Shown here in pieces: positions 7,798 to 16,046 of a stretch of 64,000 nucleotides of DNA. The position numbers and the translations under genes are program-made. The stretch comes from Myceligenerans crystallogenes (GTDB lineage: Bacteria > Actinomycetota > Actinomycetes > Actinomycetales > Cellulomonadaceae): contig NZ_BAAANL010000005.1 in NCBI RefSeq assembly GCF_039529775.1, positions 186,001 to 250,000 of the forward strand, read 5' to 3'. The notes beneath the pieces are model-generated. The model was not told where the DNA came from. It saw only the letters and a program-made list of their open reading frames with translations, and made no database searches. Position 1 is the first letter of the stretch. Each line of letters opens with the position of its first letter.

Positions 7798-8529
7798 ATG
7801 GCCCGTTCCAAGTCCGGAGCCGACGCGCCCGCAGGTGCGGGCGGCTCCAAGAAGCCCAAGAAGCAGCGCTGGTACCACCAGGTATGGGCCGTCTTCCAGA
7901 TGACCCGCAAGCAGGATCCGTCGGCACCGTGGCTCATGCTGGGTGTCTTCCTCGCGATCGTGCTCGTCGCCGTGGTGATCGGCCTGATCTGGGGTCAGCC
8001 GATCTACATGCTGATCGTCGGCATCCCGTTCGGCCTGCTCGGCGCGATGTTCGTGCTGTCGCGCAAGGCCGAGAAGGCCGCGTACACGCAGATCCAGGGG
8101 CAGCCGGGCGCCGCGCGCGCCGCGCTCGGGACGGTGCGGGGCGGCTGGACGTTCGAGGACGAGCCCGTCGCCGTCGACCCTCGCAACCAGGACTTCGTGT
8201 TCCGCGGCGTCGGCAAGGCCGGCGTGGTGCTCGTGTCGGAGGGCCCGGCGCACCGCGCGCAGAAGCTCCTCGACAAGGAGGCCAAGCGCACGGCCCGCGT
8301 GCTGCCGAACGTGCCGGTCAACACGATCCAGTGCGGCGACGGCGAGGGCCAGGTGCCGCTGACCAAGCTCGCCCGCTCGGTGTCGAAGCTCAAGAAGCAG
8401 CTGACCCGGAACGAGGTCGCCGTCGTCAGCAAGCGGCTCAAGGCCCTCGGCGGCGCCCGCCTCCCGATCCCGAAGGGCATCGACCCGACGCGGATGCGCC
8501 CGGACCGCCGCGCGATGCGCGGCCGCTGA
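7798..8529 (+). CDS. DUF4191 membrane protein
   Basis: 243 aa from ATG 7798. TAGAAT at 7783-7788 is 9 nt upstream and there is no Shine-Dalgarno, so the mRNA is probably leaderless. A basic cytosolic start (KSGADAPAG..KKPKKQ) is followed by two transmembrane helices (about residues 48-90: VFLAIVLVAVVIGLIWG and YMLIVGIPFGLLGAMFVLS) and a soluble domain. DUF4191 proteins sit beside glnA1 in many actinobacteria, Rv2219 in M. tuberculosis as I recall. Role unknown. The stop codon lies in a 9-bp GCCGCTGAC that recurs twice downstream around repeat insertions. Confidence 0.85.
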   Translation: MARSKSGADAPAGAGGSKKPKKQRWYHQVWAVFQMTRKQDPSAPWLMLGVFLAIVLVAVVIGLIWGQPIYMLIVGIPFGLLGAMFVLSRKAEKAAYTQIQGQPGAARAALGTVRGGWTFEDEPVAVDPRNQDFVFRGVGKAGVVLVSEGPAHRAQKLLDKEAKRTARVLPNVPVNTIQCGDGEGQVPLTKLARSVSKLKKQLTRNEVAVVSKRLKALGGARLPIPKGIDPTRMRPDRRAMRGR

Positions 8530-8668
8530 CGAGTGGTGAGGCGGAGGGTGAGGGCCGAGGAACGAGGCACTCGCCCGGAGCCGAACCCGAGGAAGCGGCC
8601 GCATGAGAACAGCCGCTGACGAGTGGTGAGGCGGAGGGTGAGGGCCGAGGAACGAGGCAGCCGCTGAC
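8522..8668 (+). repeat. Dispersed repeat, two tandem copies bounded by three GCCGCTGAC sites
   Basis: A 48-nt block (8522-8569) recurs exactly at 8612-8659. GCCGCTGAC stands at 8522, 8612 and 8660, as if 9-bp target duplications flanked an 81-bp element and a 39-bp truncated one. The shared core (GCGGAGGGTGAGGGCCGAGG, then AACGAGGC) also occurs inside glnE (20766) and at 46164. The copies lie between the DUF4191 stop codon and its terminator. Confidence 0.9.
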
Positions 8669-8688
8669 AGGCCCGCCTGTTTCCGCCG

Positions 8689-8717
8689 GAGGCGTCCCTC
8701 TTCCCGAGGGGCGCCTC
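8689..8717 (+). terminator. Terminator of the DUF4191 gene
   Basis: GAGGCGTCCCTC (8689-8700) and GAGGGGCGCCTC (8706-8717) form a 12-bp stem with one G-U pair and loop TTCCC. Confidence 0.75.
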
Positions 8718-8968
8718 TCGTGTTCCCGGACACCTTTGCGGGCCGTTGACCCGCCGGTGTTAGATGTCCGACGGCGGTCGCGGGTGACGTCGCGTCGTCG
8801 TCGGATGTTCACGTTCGAGCCCTGGCGCGCCACGCGCGCCGTCGTCGGGCACGACCATCCGCTGAGCGGACAGTGGTGGGACGAGCCGCCCGCGGTCTGG
8901 CAGGGTAGGAACGCTGACGATGGGACAACCCTCCCTTCTCCCGGGAGTTACACACCCGAGAGCCGGGC
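8718..8968. other. Intergenic stretch without a supported gene
   Basis: I see no credible gene or structure here. A 56-codon frame from ATG 8805 to 8972 has no ribosome-binding site or TANNNT box and runs into the GlnR boxes, so it is not called. The region probably contributes upstream promoter sequence for glnA1. Confidence 0.5.
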
Positions 8969-9005
8969 GTAACGTGCCGGCAACAATCAGTCACATGAAA
9001 GAAAC
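8969..9005 (+). promoter_or_regulatory. GlnR-type double box upstream of glnA1
   Basis: Four half-sites spaced 11, 10 and 11 bp apart: GTAAC (8969), GCAAC (8980), GTCAC (8990) and GAAAC (9001). The actinobacterial GlnR consensus is gTnAC-n6-GaAAC repeated. The second pair matches exactly and the first differs at one base. TAGGTT at 9016-9021 could be the -10 box. This predicts nitrogen-responsive activation of glnA1. Confidence 0.75.
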
Positions 9006-9095
9006 CGCGGAACCATAGGTTCGGGTGGATCCGTGCACGGTCATGATCCGGACGGTGAAACTTCCGAACGTCATCCAGCGAGCCAAGGAGCGCAG

Positions 9096-10520
9096 ATGTT
9101 CAGCAACGCCGAGGAGGCAATCGCCTTCACCCGCAACGAGGGGGTGGAGTTCGTCGACGTCCGGTTCATCGACCTGCCGGGCGTGATGCAGCACTTCAAC
9201 ATCCCCGTGGACCAGTTCAACGAGGACTCCTTCACGGACGGCCTCATGTTCGACGGTTCGTCGATCCGCGGGTTCCAGGCCATCCACGAGTCCGACATGA
9301 AGCTCGTGCCGGATGTCGCCACGGCGTTCGTGGACCCGTTCCGCAAGGCCAAGACGCTGGTCATGAACTTCTCGATCGTGGACCCGTTCACGAACGAGCC
9401 CTACGCCCGCGACCCGCGCAACATCGCGGCCAAGGCCGAGGCGTACCTGCGCTCCACGGGCATCGCCGACACCGTGTTCTTCGGTGCCGAAGCTGAGTTC
9501 TATGTCTTCGACGACGTGAAGTTCGGCACGTCGGCCTCCGAGGGCTTCTACCAGATCGACTCGGTCGAGGCCTGGTGGAACACCGGCCGCGACGAGGAGG
9601 GCGGCAACCTCGGGTACAAGACCCGCTACAAGGGCGGCTACTTCCCCACCTCGCCGAGCGACCGCCTGGCGGACCTCCGCGACGACATGGTCAAGACCCT
9701 CGGCCAGGTCGGACTCGCCGTCGAGCGGGCCCACCACGAGGTCGGCACCGCCGGTCAGCAGGAGATCAACTACCGGTTCAACACCCTGCTGCACGCCGCC
9801 GACGACCTGATGAAGTTCAAGTACGTCGTCAAGAACGTCGCGTTCGAGGCCGGCAAGTCGGCCACGTTCATGCCGAAGCCGCTCTTCGGCGACAACGGCT
9901 CCGGCATGCACTCGCACCAGTCCCTGTGGCTGGGCGGCGAGCCGCTGTTCTACGACGAGAAGGGCTACGGCGGCCTGTCCGACCTCGCCCGCTGGTACGT
10001 GGGCGGCATCCTGAAGCACGCGCCGTCGCTGCTGGCCTTCACGAACCCCTCGATGAACTCGTACCACCGCCTGGTGCCGGGCTTCGAGGCCCCCGTGAAC
10101 CTGGTCTACTCGGCCCGCAACCGCTCCGCCGGCGTGCGCATCCCGATCACCGGTTCCTCGCCGAAGGCCAAGCGCATCGAGTTCCGCGCGCCGGACCCGT
10201 CGTCGAACCCGTACCTGGCGTTCTCCGCGATGCTGCTCGCCGGCCTCGACGGCATCAAGAACAAGATCGAGCCGCCGGCCCCGGTCGACAAGGACCTGTA
10301 CGAGCTGCCCCCGGAGGAGCACGCGCTCATCCCGCAGGTGCCGACCTCGCTGCCGGCCGTGCTCGACTCGCTCGAGGCCGACCACGAGTACCTCACCGAG
10401 GGCGACGTCTTCTCCGAGGACCTCATCCAGACGTGGATCGACTACAAGCGCGAGAACGAGGTGGACCCGATCCGCCTGCGGCCGCACCCGCACGAGTTCG
10501 AGCTGTACTACGACATCTGA
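9096..10520 (+). CDS. glnA: Type I glutamine synthetase GlnA1
   Basis: 474 aa; start fixed by AAGGAG 5 nt before ATG 9096. It makes glutamine from glutamate, ammonia and ATP in the cytosol as a dodecamer. Seen in sequence: FDGSSIRGF, the EAEFY metal-ligand segment, NGSGMHSHQS, the HHEVGTAGQQEINYRF region, and KDLYELPPEE with Tyr402 as the adenylylation site of GSI-beta enzymes. The modifying enzyme GlnE is encoded at 18131-21424. A GlnR-type double box lies 90-127 bp upstream, so both transcriptional and covalent control are indicated. A strong terminator follows 14 nt after the stop. Confidence 0.97.
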   Translation: MFSNAEEAIAFTRNEGVEFVDVRFIDLPGVMQHFNIPVDQFNEDSFTDGLMFDGSSIRGFQAIHESDMKLVPDVATAFVDPFRKAKTLVMNFSIVDPFTNEPYARDPRNIAAKAEAYLRSTGIADTVFFGAEAEFYVFDDVKFGTSASEGFYQIDSVEAWWNTGRDEEGGNLGYKTRYKGGYFPTSPSDRLADLRDDMVKTLGQVGLAVERAHHEVGTAGQQEINYRFNTLLHAADDLMKFKYVVKNVAFEAGKSATFMPKPLFGDNGSGMHSHQSLWLGGEPLFYDEKGYGGLSDLARWYVGGILKHAPSLLAFTNPSMNSYHRLVPGFEAPVNLVYSARNRSAGVRIPITGSSPKAKRIEFRAPDPSSNPYLAFSAMLLAGLDGIKNKIEPPAPVDKDLYELPPEEHALIPQVPTSLPAVLDSLEADHEYLTEGDVFSEDLIQTWIDYKRENEVDPIRLRPHPHEFELYYDI

Positions 10521-10534
10521 GTCGTAGCCTGACG

Positions 10535-10566
10535 AAGCGCCCGGTCAGCGAGCTGACCGGGCGCTT
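10535..10566 (+). terminator. Terminator of glnA1
   Basis: AAGCGCCCGGTCAG and CTGACCGGGCGCTT form a perfect 14-bp stem with loop CGAG, followed by a short T-rich run. It lies 7 bp before the end of the convergent DUF6326 gene and can serve both. Confidence 0.92.
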
Positions 10567-10573
10567 TGTCGTG

Positions 10574-11002
10574 TCACGCTTCGCGGGGCCAGGTCCAGGC
10601 GTAGCGCACGACGAGGGCGAGAAGAATGAGCTCCAGCACGATGCCGAGGCCGTAGAAGATCAGCCAGGACGCGCCGAGGATGTTGAACACCGTGACGGGG
10701 ACGTAGAGCGCGGCCACGACGAGGTTCGTGATGCGGGCCGGCCGGGCGGGCAGCGTCGTCGACAGCACGATCATGAGGATCGGGACGGCCATCAGGGTCA
10801 GGGCGGTGGTCGAGAAGGTCTGGGAGAGGTCGAACTCGAAGACCCTGCCGTCGAGGATGTCCTCGACGATGCCGGGCGTGAAGAAGCCGAGAATGTCCAC
10901 GTAGGCGTACAGGAACATGAAGCTCGTCCAGGTGGCGGCGAGCTTGATCCGGACCGGGATCGGCTGGTCGTCCAGGGTGGTGGTGCGGCGGGTGCTCATC
11001 AT
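10574..11002 (-). CDS. DUF6326-like membrane protein
   Basis: 142 aa, beginning MMSTRRTT, with about four transmembrane helices (TWTSFMFLYAYVDILGFF, ALTLMAVPILMIVL, ITNLVVAALYVPVTVFNIL, YGLGIVLELILLALVVRYAW). The pattern fits the small DUF6326 family, function unknown. It is divergent from a histidine kinase/response regulator pair across 158 bp, so it may be the target or sensor accessory of that system; that is inference from position. Confidence 0.65.
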   Translation of the reverse strand: MMSTRRTTTLDDQPIPVRIKLAATWTSFMFLYAYVDILGFFTPGIVEDILDGRVFEFDLSQTFSTTALTLMAVPILMIVLSTTLPARPARITNLVVAALYVPVTVFNILGASWLIFYGLGIVLELILLALVVRYAWTWPREA

Positions 11003-11160
11003 GGGCTCCGTTGTCGTGGTGGGATCGGCAGGTCCACGATCGCCGGGCCCGGCCGCGGCCGGATCCGCCCGGAGGCCGGGATTCTCCTGGCCGATGGAAG
11101 GGTCTCCGTCTCGTTCTTTCGGCTGGTACGCCGAGGCACGTCGATCCCTAGGCTGGGGTC

Positions 11161-12300
11161 GTGGTCACACTCCGGCGCTCCGTCTGGCACGAGCCACGGC
11201 CTGTCGGCGCCCCGCCCGTCGGCCGTCTCGACTGGTTGCTGGTCGGCGTGCTCGCGACCGCCGCCCTGGTCGAGGGCGTCATGCGGCCCGACCTGGCCTG
11301 GCGGCCCCTGGTGACGGTGCTCGCCCTGGCCCTGATGCCGGCCCTGCTCTGGCGCCGGGCCCGCCCCCTGACGGCCGTGCTGATCGGGTGGAGCCTCGCC
11401 GGGCTGCTCTCGATCCTGCAGCTGACCGCGCGCACCGGGGACCTCGGGCTCTACTCCATGACGGCCGTGCTGATCCTGCTCTACTCCCTGGTGCGCTGGG
11501 GCTCGGGGCGCGAGATCGTCCTGGGGACGGCGTTCGTGACCGTCGTCGTCGCGCTGGGCATGTATGCCGCCGCCACCGGGTGGGCCGACGTGTTCGGCGG
11601 GAGCGTCCTCCTGCTGCTGGTCGTCGCCCTCGCGGCGGTGTTCCGCTACCGCGCGGACCTCTGGCATCGCCAGCGGCGCGAGATCCGCAACGAGGAACGG
11701 GTGGCGCTCGCGCGCGAGCTGCACGACACCGTGGCCCACCACGTCTCGGCCATCGCGGTCCAGGCGCAGGCCGGTGGCGCGGTCGCGGGCGTCCAGCCGG
11801 AGAAGGCTGCCGAGGTCCTGGCCGCGATCGAGTCCGAGGCGTCGCGCACCCTGGCGGAGATGAGATCCATGGTGCGGGTGCTGCGTGAGGTGGAGGCAGT
11901 CGCCTACTCACCGCGACCGGGTGTCGCGGACCTGCCCGATCTGGCGCGCGCCGGGACGACGCCGGCCGTGGAGGTCTCCCTCGCCGGTTCGCTGAGCCGG
12001 CCGGCACCCGCCGTGGACGCCGCCCTCTACCGGCTGGCGCAGGAGTCGCTGACCAACGCGCTGCGGCACGCCCGGAACGCGACCCGCGTCAGGATCGACG
12101 TCCAGCGGGAGGGTGACACCGTCAGGTTGCGTGTCAGCGACGACGGGCAGACCGAGCCGGGGCCGGTCCCGGAGCCCGGGTTCGGCCTGCTGGGCATGGC
12201 CGAACGCGCCCGCCTCCTCGGCGGATCGTTCGCTGCGGGGCCCGCACCGGAGGGTGGCTGGGTGGTCGAGACAGTGCTTCCGGTGGGGACGCCGTCATGA
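11161..12300 (+). CDS. Sensor histidine kinase, NarL/DesK type
   Basis: 379 aa from GTG 11161; TAGGCT at 11149-11154 six nt upstream indicates a leaderless start. The N-terminal ~160 residues contain about five transmembrane helices and no large extracellular domain, typical of membrane-stress or lipid sensors. HisKA_3 phosphoacceptor His188 is in ARELHDTVAHH. The C-terminal HATPase_c has an N-box (AQESLTNALRHARNAT) and G-boxes (VSDDGQ, GFGLLGMAERARLLGG). It overlaps the response regulator start by 4 nt, so the two are translationally coupled. The stimulus is unknown. Confidence 0.93.
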   Translation: MVTLRRSVWHEPRPVGAPPVGRLDWLLVGVLATAALVEGVMRPDLAWRPLVTVLALALMPALLWRRARPLTAVLIGWSLAGLLSILQLTARTGDLGLYSMTAVLILLYSLVRWGSGREIVLGTAFVTVVVALGMYAAATGWADVFGGSVLLLLVVALAAVFRYRADLWHRQRREIRNEERVALARELHDTVAHHVSAIAVQAQAGGAVAGVQPEKAAEVLAAIESEASRTLAEMRSMVRVLREVEAVAYSPRPGVADLPDLARAGTTPAVEVSLAGSLSRPAPAVDAALYRLAQESLTNALRHARNATRVRIDVQREGDTVRLRVSDDGQTEPGPVPEPGFGLLGMAERARLLGGSFAAGPAPEGGWVVETVLPVGTPS

Positions 12301-12953
12301 GCATCCGTGTCGTCGTGGCCGACGACCAGGACCTGGTCCGGGCCGGCCTCGTGATGATCCTCGGCGTGCAACCCGACATCGAGGTCGTGGGCGAGGCGGC
12401 GGACGGCCTCGCCGCGCTCGACCTGGCGACCCGGCTGCGCCCCGACGTCCTCCTCGTCGACATCCGGATGCCCGGGCTCGACGGCGTCGAGGTGACCCGG
12501 CGCCTCGCCGGACCAGAGGTGGCGGACCCGATGGCCGTCGTCGTGATCACCACGTTCGACCTGGACGAGTACGTCCTCGGCGCCCTGCGCGCCGGCGCCC
12601 GCGGCTTCCTCCTGAAGGACGCCGGGCCGCAGCTCCTCGTGCAGGCCATCCACGCCACGGCCAACGGGGACGCGCTGATCGCTCCCAACGTCACCCGCCG
12701 GCTGCTTTCGGCCTTCGCCGGCCAGGCGCCGGCGGTACCGGTACAGCCCGTCGCCCCGCTCACCCAGCGCGAGGAGGAGGTGCTCGCGCTGGTCGCACGG
12801 GGCCGGACCAACACCGAGATCGCCACCGAGCTCTTCGTCGGCCTGAGCACGGTCAAGTCCCACGTCGCCTCGCTGATGACCAAGCTCGGCGCCCGCAACC
12901 GCGTCGAGATCGCGATGTGGGCCTACGACACCCGACGCGTGCGAGCCGACTAG
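12297..12953 (+). CDS. LuxR/NarL-family response regulator
   Basis: 218 aa overlapping the kinase stop in an ATGA. The receiver domain has acidic D9/D10, phosphoacceptor D55 in LLVDIRMPG, and the conserved T and K (VVITTFD, LLKDAG). Residues ~150-210 are a LuxR helix-turn-helix (LTQREEEVLALVARGRTNTEIATEL, STVKSHVASLMTKLG). It should bind DNA once phosphorylated by the upstream kinase. The divergent membrane gene at 10574 is a plausible target. Confidence 0.95.
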   Translation: MSIRVVVADDQDLVRAGLVMILGVQPDIEVVGEAADGLAALDLATRLRPDVLLVDIRMPGLDGVEVTRRLAGPEVADPMAVVVITTFDLDEYVLGALRAGARGFLLKDAGPQLLVQAIHATANGDALIAPNVTRRLLSAFAGQAPAVPVQPVAPLTQREEEVLALVARGRTNTEIATELFVGLSTVKSHVASLMTKLGARNRVEIAMWAYDTRRVRAD

Positions 12954-13110
12954 CACCGCAGAGTCTTCGGCAGCCGACGCACTGGTGCGGCCGGTGGCTG
13001 TGGCAGCTGGCCTCCCAGCGGTCGACCCGATCACCCCCGCCGGCGGTCGAGCGTGGTGTCCCAGACCAGGTAGCCGCCAGGAACGCCGCGGGCGACGTAG
13101 GGTCGTCGGC

Positions 13111-14262
13111 TCATCCGGCCATCCTCACCACGGTCATGGCCGCACGGCGGTAGCGCCGGGCCTCCTCCGGAAGCTGGTCGACGGCGCCGTCGTCGGCTCG
13201 CGCCTGCGTGGTTGCAATGCGGAACAGCAGTGCCCTCGCGACCGCGGCAGCCGGGACGCCAAGAGCGGCCGCCAGCTCTTCGTCGGCGTCGTGCCATGTC
13301 AGGGCGTCGGCGACGACGACGCCCTCGGCGTACGACGGCGGCCGCCGGTAGAGCGACAGGTCGATCACGCCAGGCGGCTCGCCATCGGCCAACAGGACGT
13401 TGTTCGTCAGGTCGCAGTGGACCAGCTGCGGCTCGCCCAGATCCGCGAGCAAGGGCCGGAGCAGGGCGGCGCTCGCCTCAAGTTCCGGGTCGAGGAGCAG
13501 GTCTTCCTCGTTCCAGGCGTAGCGATCCGCGACTGCCCACCACGACGTGCCGCCCGTCGCGAAAGAGGGCGGCGCAAGGTCCGCGACAGCACGATGGAAC
13601 GCCCGGCCCGCCTCGATGATCTCCCGCCAGCGCGGCCGGTTGCGGTGATCCGGCACGTTGCCGTCGATCCGGTACGACGCCGACCAGCCTCCCGTCTCCC
13701 ATTGCCCGCTGCGGGTCCGGATCGGCATCGCGAGTCGGAATCCGCGCTGCCGGACCTTCGCGAGTTCCTCCCCGGACCATTCGGCCAGACCGTAGGTCTC
13801 GACAGCCTTGACCACCACGTCGTCGACCGCCCACGCGTTGCCCTGACCACCGTCGAGCCTGACCGGGCTTCCGTGCAGCCCCCACGATTCCAGGGCCCAG
13901 GCCGGCGGCTGCTCGCGCAGCGTGCGATCCATCTCGGCGAGCTTGCTCACGTCCATCCCCAGGGCCGTCTCGAGCCCGCTCCGGAGAGCGGCCAGCAGCT
14001 CCACGAGGTCGCGGCGGGCGCGAGCGTTGAACGTCATATGGTTCAGTCGCTGCGACGTCACGCAGAGACGCTCGTCGGAGACGAGATCGAGCAGCTCATC
14101 GATCTGGCGTACCGCCGTCAGCGCTCGCTCACTGCCGGAGCGCTCGACCCAACGCTCCACCTCCTGAGGGCTGGGATCGAACGCCTCGATCCCGCAGCAC
14201 CCGGCCACGCAATAGGTCTCGCAGCGGCCGACCAGGTCATCCAGGGGCCGCGGGATCTGCAT
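13111..14262 (-). CDS. DUF6331-like domain fused to an aminoglycoside-phosphotransferase-like domain
   Basis: About 383 aa if it starts at ATG 14262; no clear ribosome-binding site, and the frame is open further upstream. Residues ~1-105 (PRPLDDLVGRCETYCVAGCC, then GIEAFD) resemble the stand-alone DUF6331 family with its paired cysteines. From ~residue 135 a separate fold begins: an APH-type kinase-like lobe with the catalytic-loop-like LVHCDLTNNVLL and an IDLSLYRRP segment where DFG-like aspartate is expected. It resembles actinobacterial APH-like proteins of unknown substrate. The in-frame join of two normally separate families is unusual and could be a true fusion or a lost stop. Confidence 0.6.
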   Translation of the reverse strand: MQIPRPLDDLVGRCETYCVAGCCGIEAFDPSPQEVERWVERSGSERALTAVRQIDELLDLVSDERLCVTSQRLNHMTFNARARRDLVELLAALRSGLETALGMDVSKLAEMDRTLREQPPAWALESWGLHGSPVRLDGGQGNAWAVDDVVVKAVETYGLAEWSGEELAKVRQRGFRLAMPIRTRSGQWETGGWSASYRIDGNVPDHRNRPRWREIIEAGRAFHRAVADLAPPSFATGGTSWWAVADRYAWNEEDLLLDPELEASAALLRPLLADLGEPQLVHCDLTNNVLLADGEPPGVIDLSLYRRPPSYAEGVVVADALTWHDADEELAAALGVPAAAVARALLFRIATTQARADDGAVDQLPEEARRYRRAAMTVVRMAG

Positions 14263-14451
14263 GTCGACGTTGTGCACGAGACGCAGGATGCCGCAGAAAC
14301 GCCCTCTGCGACGACACCTTTCCTGGTACCCGACCAGCGGCCGCCGTCGGGCATGCTCCGTCACCTGGACGGAGTTGTCCAGGGCATGGTCCGCAACCTT
14401 GGGGGTGCTTCCCACAGGCCAAGCCCATTGCACTCGGTCTCGGGGAGTCGG

Positions 14452-15429
14452 TCAGCGGGCCGCGAGGTCCGTGAGTCCCGTGAAGCCGGTCGGGGAGCCC
14501 GTCACCACGCGGTTGCCCGGGTGGAGGCGGACGTCGGCGCGGTAGATCTCCGCGAGCTGGTCGGCGGCCTCGGCGTCGCCGGCGTCGGCCGCGAGCAGGA
14601 GGTGAGCGAGCTCGTCGGCGACGGCGTCGTACTCGTGCGGCGGCATGTCGGCGCCGCGGATGCCTGCCTCGGCGAACCGCTCCAGCGGGTCGCCGGCCAG
14701 GAGCGTTCGCGCCTGCTCCTGCAGGTCGAGCAGGGAGAGCATCGGGCCCCAGAGGTCCCACAGCAGCAGTTCGTCGCGGTGGCGGTGGGCCACCTCCAGC
14801 AGCACGTAGTCCCGTGCGAAGTCGCGGGGTGTGAGGACGACGCCGGCCGCTCCGGCCGGGGGCACGTTGACCGTGTCCTCCGCCAGTTGCCCGGAGCGCA
14901 GCGCGAGCCACGTCTCCGCCGCGGTGAGGAACGGCGACTCCGGCCCGATCGGCATGTCGTGCACGTCGAAGTCGAAGTCCGCCTGCGCGAGCTCCGGGTC
15001 GGACCGCACCCAGCGGCCGTCGTCGTACCGTTCGACGACGACGTGGTCCGACCACCTGCCCTCGTCGAAGTAGCCCGCGAACCCGATCCGGGTCCGCGCC
15101 GGGATGCCCTGCGTGCGCAGCACGCTCACGGTGAGCAGCGAGTGGTCGCGGCAGCAACCGGCGACCTTCTGCTCGACGGCCCGCGGGCCGTCGAGGGGTG
15201 CGCGCTTCTCGGCGGTGTCGAGAATCGCCGAGATCCGGCGCAGGTCCGGGTCGTTGCGCTGCTCGGGGGTGAGCTCAGCGCCGTCGGCCCGGTAGTGGAC
15301 GATCGTGCCGCAGGCGAACTGGTGCAGGCTCTCGGGGCTGGTCGGAAGCTCGGCCAGGTAGGAGGCGTGGCGTCCGGGGTCGGAGTACGGGGTGTGGTCC
15401 GTGTAGTCGAACAGGGTGGGTGCAGGCAC
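14452..15429 (-). CDS. Transglutaminase-like domain protein
   Basis: 325 aa from GTG 15429, which has GAGAGGGA 7 nt upstream; ATG 15447 lacks one. A Cys-His-Asp triad is visible: C in KVAGCCRDHSLL, H in WSDHVVVERY and D in WVRSDPEL, the arrangement of transglutaminase/cysteine-protease-like folds. There is no signal peptide, so it is cytosolic. These proteins may act as peptidases or amide transferases; the substrate is unknown. A perfect 12-bp palindrome lies about 50 bp upstream beside a TTGACT -35-like box. Confidence 0.75.
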   Translation of the reverse strand: MPAPTLFDYTDHTPYSDPGRHASYLAELPTSPESLHQFACGTIVHYRADGAELTPEQRNDPDLRRISAILDTAEKRAPLDGPRAVEQKVAGCCRDHSLLTVSVLRTQGIPARTRIGFAGYFDEGRWSDHVVVERYDDGRWVRSDPELAQADFDFDVHDMPIGPESPFLTAAETWLALRSGQLAEDTVNVPPAGAAGVVLTPRDFARDYVLLEVAHRHRDELLLWDLWGPMLSLLDLQEQARTLLAGDPLERFAEAGIRGADMPPHEYDAVADELAHLLLAADAGDAEAADQLAEIYRADVRLHPGNRVVTGSPTGFTGLTDLAAR

Positions 15430-15478
15430 GTCGTCGTCCCTCTCCATCAGACGGTTGGTGGGGGCGATACTTCCCTAT

Positions 15479-15490
15479 TCACACGTGTGA
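15479..15490. promoter_or_regulatory. Palindrome TCACACGTGTGA, candidate operator
   Basis: Perfect 12-bp palindrome upstream of the transglutaminase-like gene. On the minus strand it starts just after a TTGACT box, so it would sit between -35 and -10 and could be a repressor site. Confidence 0.5.
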
Positions 15491-15629
15491 GAGTCAAGAA
15501 ATCCGAACAAGATCAGCCGACCACCCACCAAGCAGCCGATTGAAGGCCAGGTCCAGTAGGTGCGGCGTCAGCCGGCACCCGCACCTGTCCGATCCGAACC
15601 ACGCGGGCCCAGCCGGGCGGCGGCCGTCC

Positions 15630-16046
15630 TCACGCGCGGATAGCGACCTCACGCGGTCTCGAGGCGCCGAGCAGGAGCAGGATGCCTGCCGGTACCAGGA
15701 GGATCAGGGGCGACAGGCCGGAGGCGATCTCGCCGATGACCGCCCAGAGCATCAAGGCTGCTGTGATCAGGCGGGGCGGGGCCATCCCTCTCAGGCCGAG
15801 AGTCAGGAACATCGCACCGAGCAGCAGCAGCGGGAGGCCGAAGCTGTAGTGGGTGTACCACAGGGCACCCATCGCCGGGGTGAACGCCAGGTAGTTCTGG
15901 TTCACCGGCTCCCAGAGGACACCGCCGAGCCAGGCGGCGGCATGGGTCGGTGCGACCTGGATCAGGGCACCGACCGAGTGGCCGATGCCGCACAGGGTGA
16001 CGATCGCTCCGCCCCAGATGACGAGGCGGTTCCCTGGAGTGTTCAT
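15630..16046 (-). CDS. DUF6463-like membrane protein
   Basis: 138 aa with GGGGAG upstream of ATG 16046. About four transmembrane helices (VIWGGAIVTLCGIGHSVGAL, FGLPLLLLGAMFLTLGL, AALMLWAVIGEIASG, LILLVPAGILLLLG). The start overlaps the stop of the upstream TetR gene in an ATGA, so the two form an operon and the TetR protein probably senses something this membrane protein handles. DUF6463 proteins often travel with TetR regulators; function unknown. Confidence 0.75.
   Translation of the reverse strand: MNTPGNRLVIWGGAIVTLCGIGHSVGALIQVAPTHAAAWLGGVLWEPVNQNYLAFTPAMGALWYTHYSFGLPLLLLGAMFLTLGLRGMAPPRLITAALMLWAVIGEIASGLSPLILLVPAGILLLLGASRPREVAIRA

Noticed and set aside
8736..8972. 78-codon frame upstream of glnA1
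   Set aside because: No ribosome-binding site or TANNNT box, and it overlaps the GlnR boxes.
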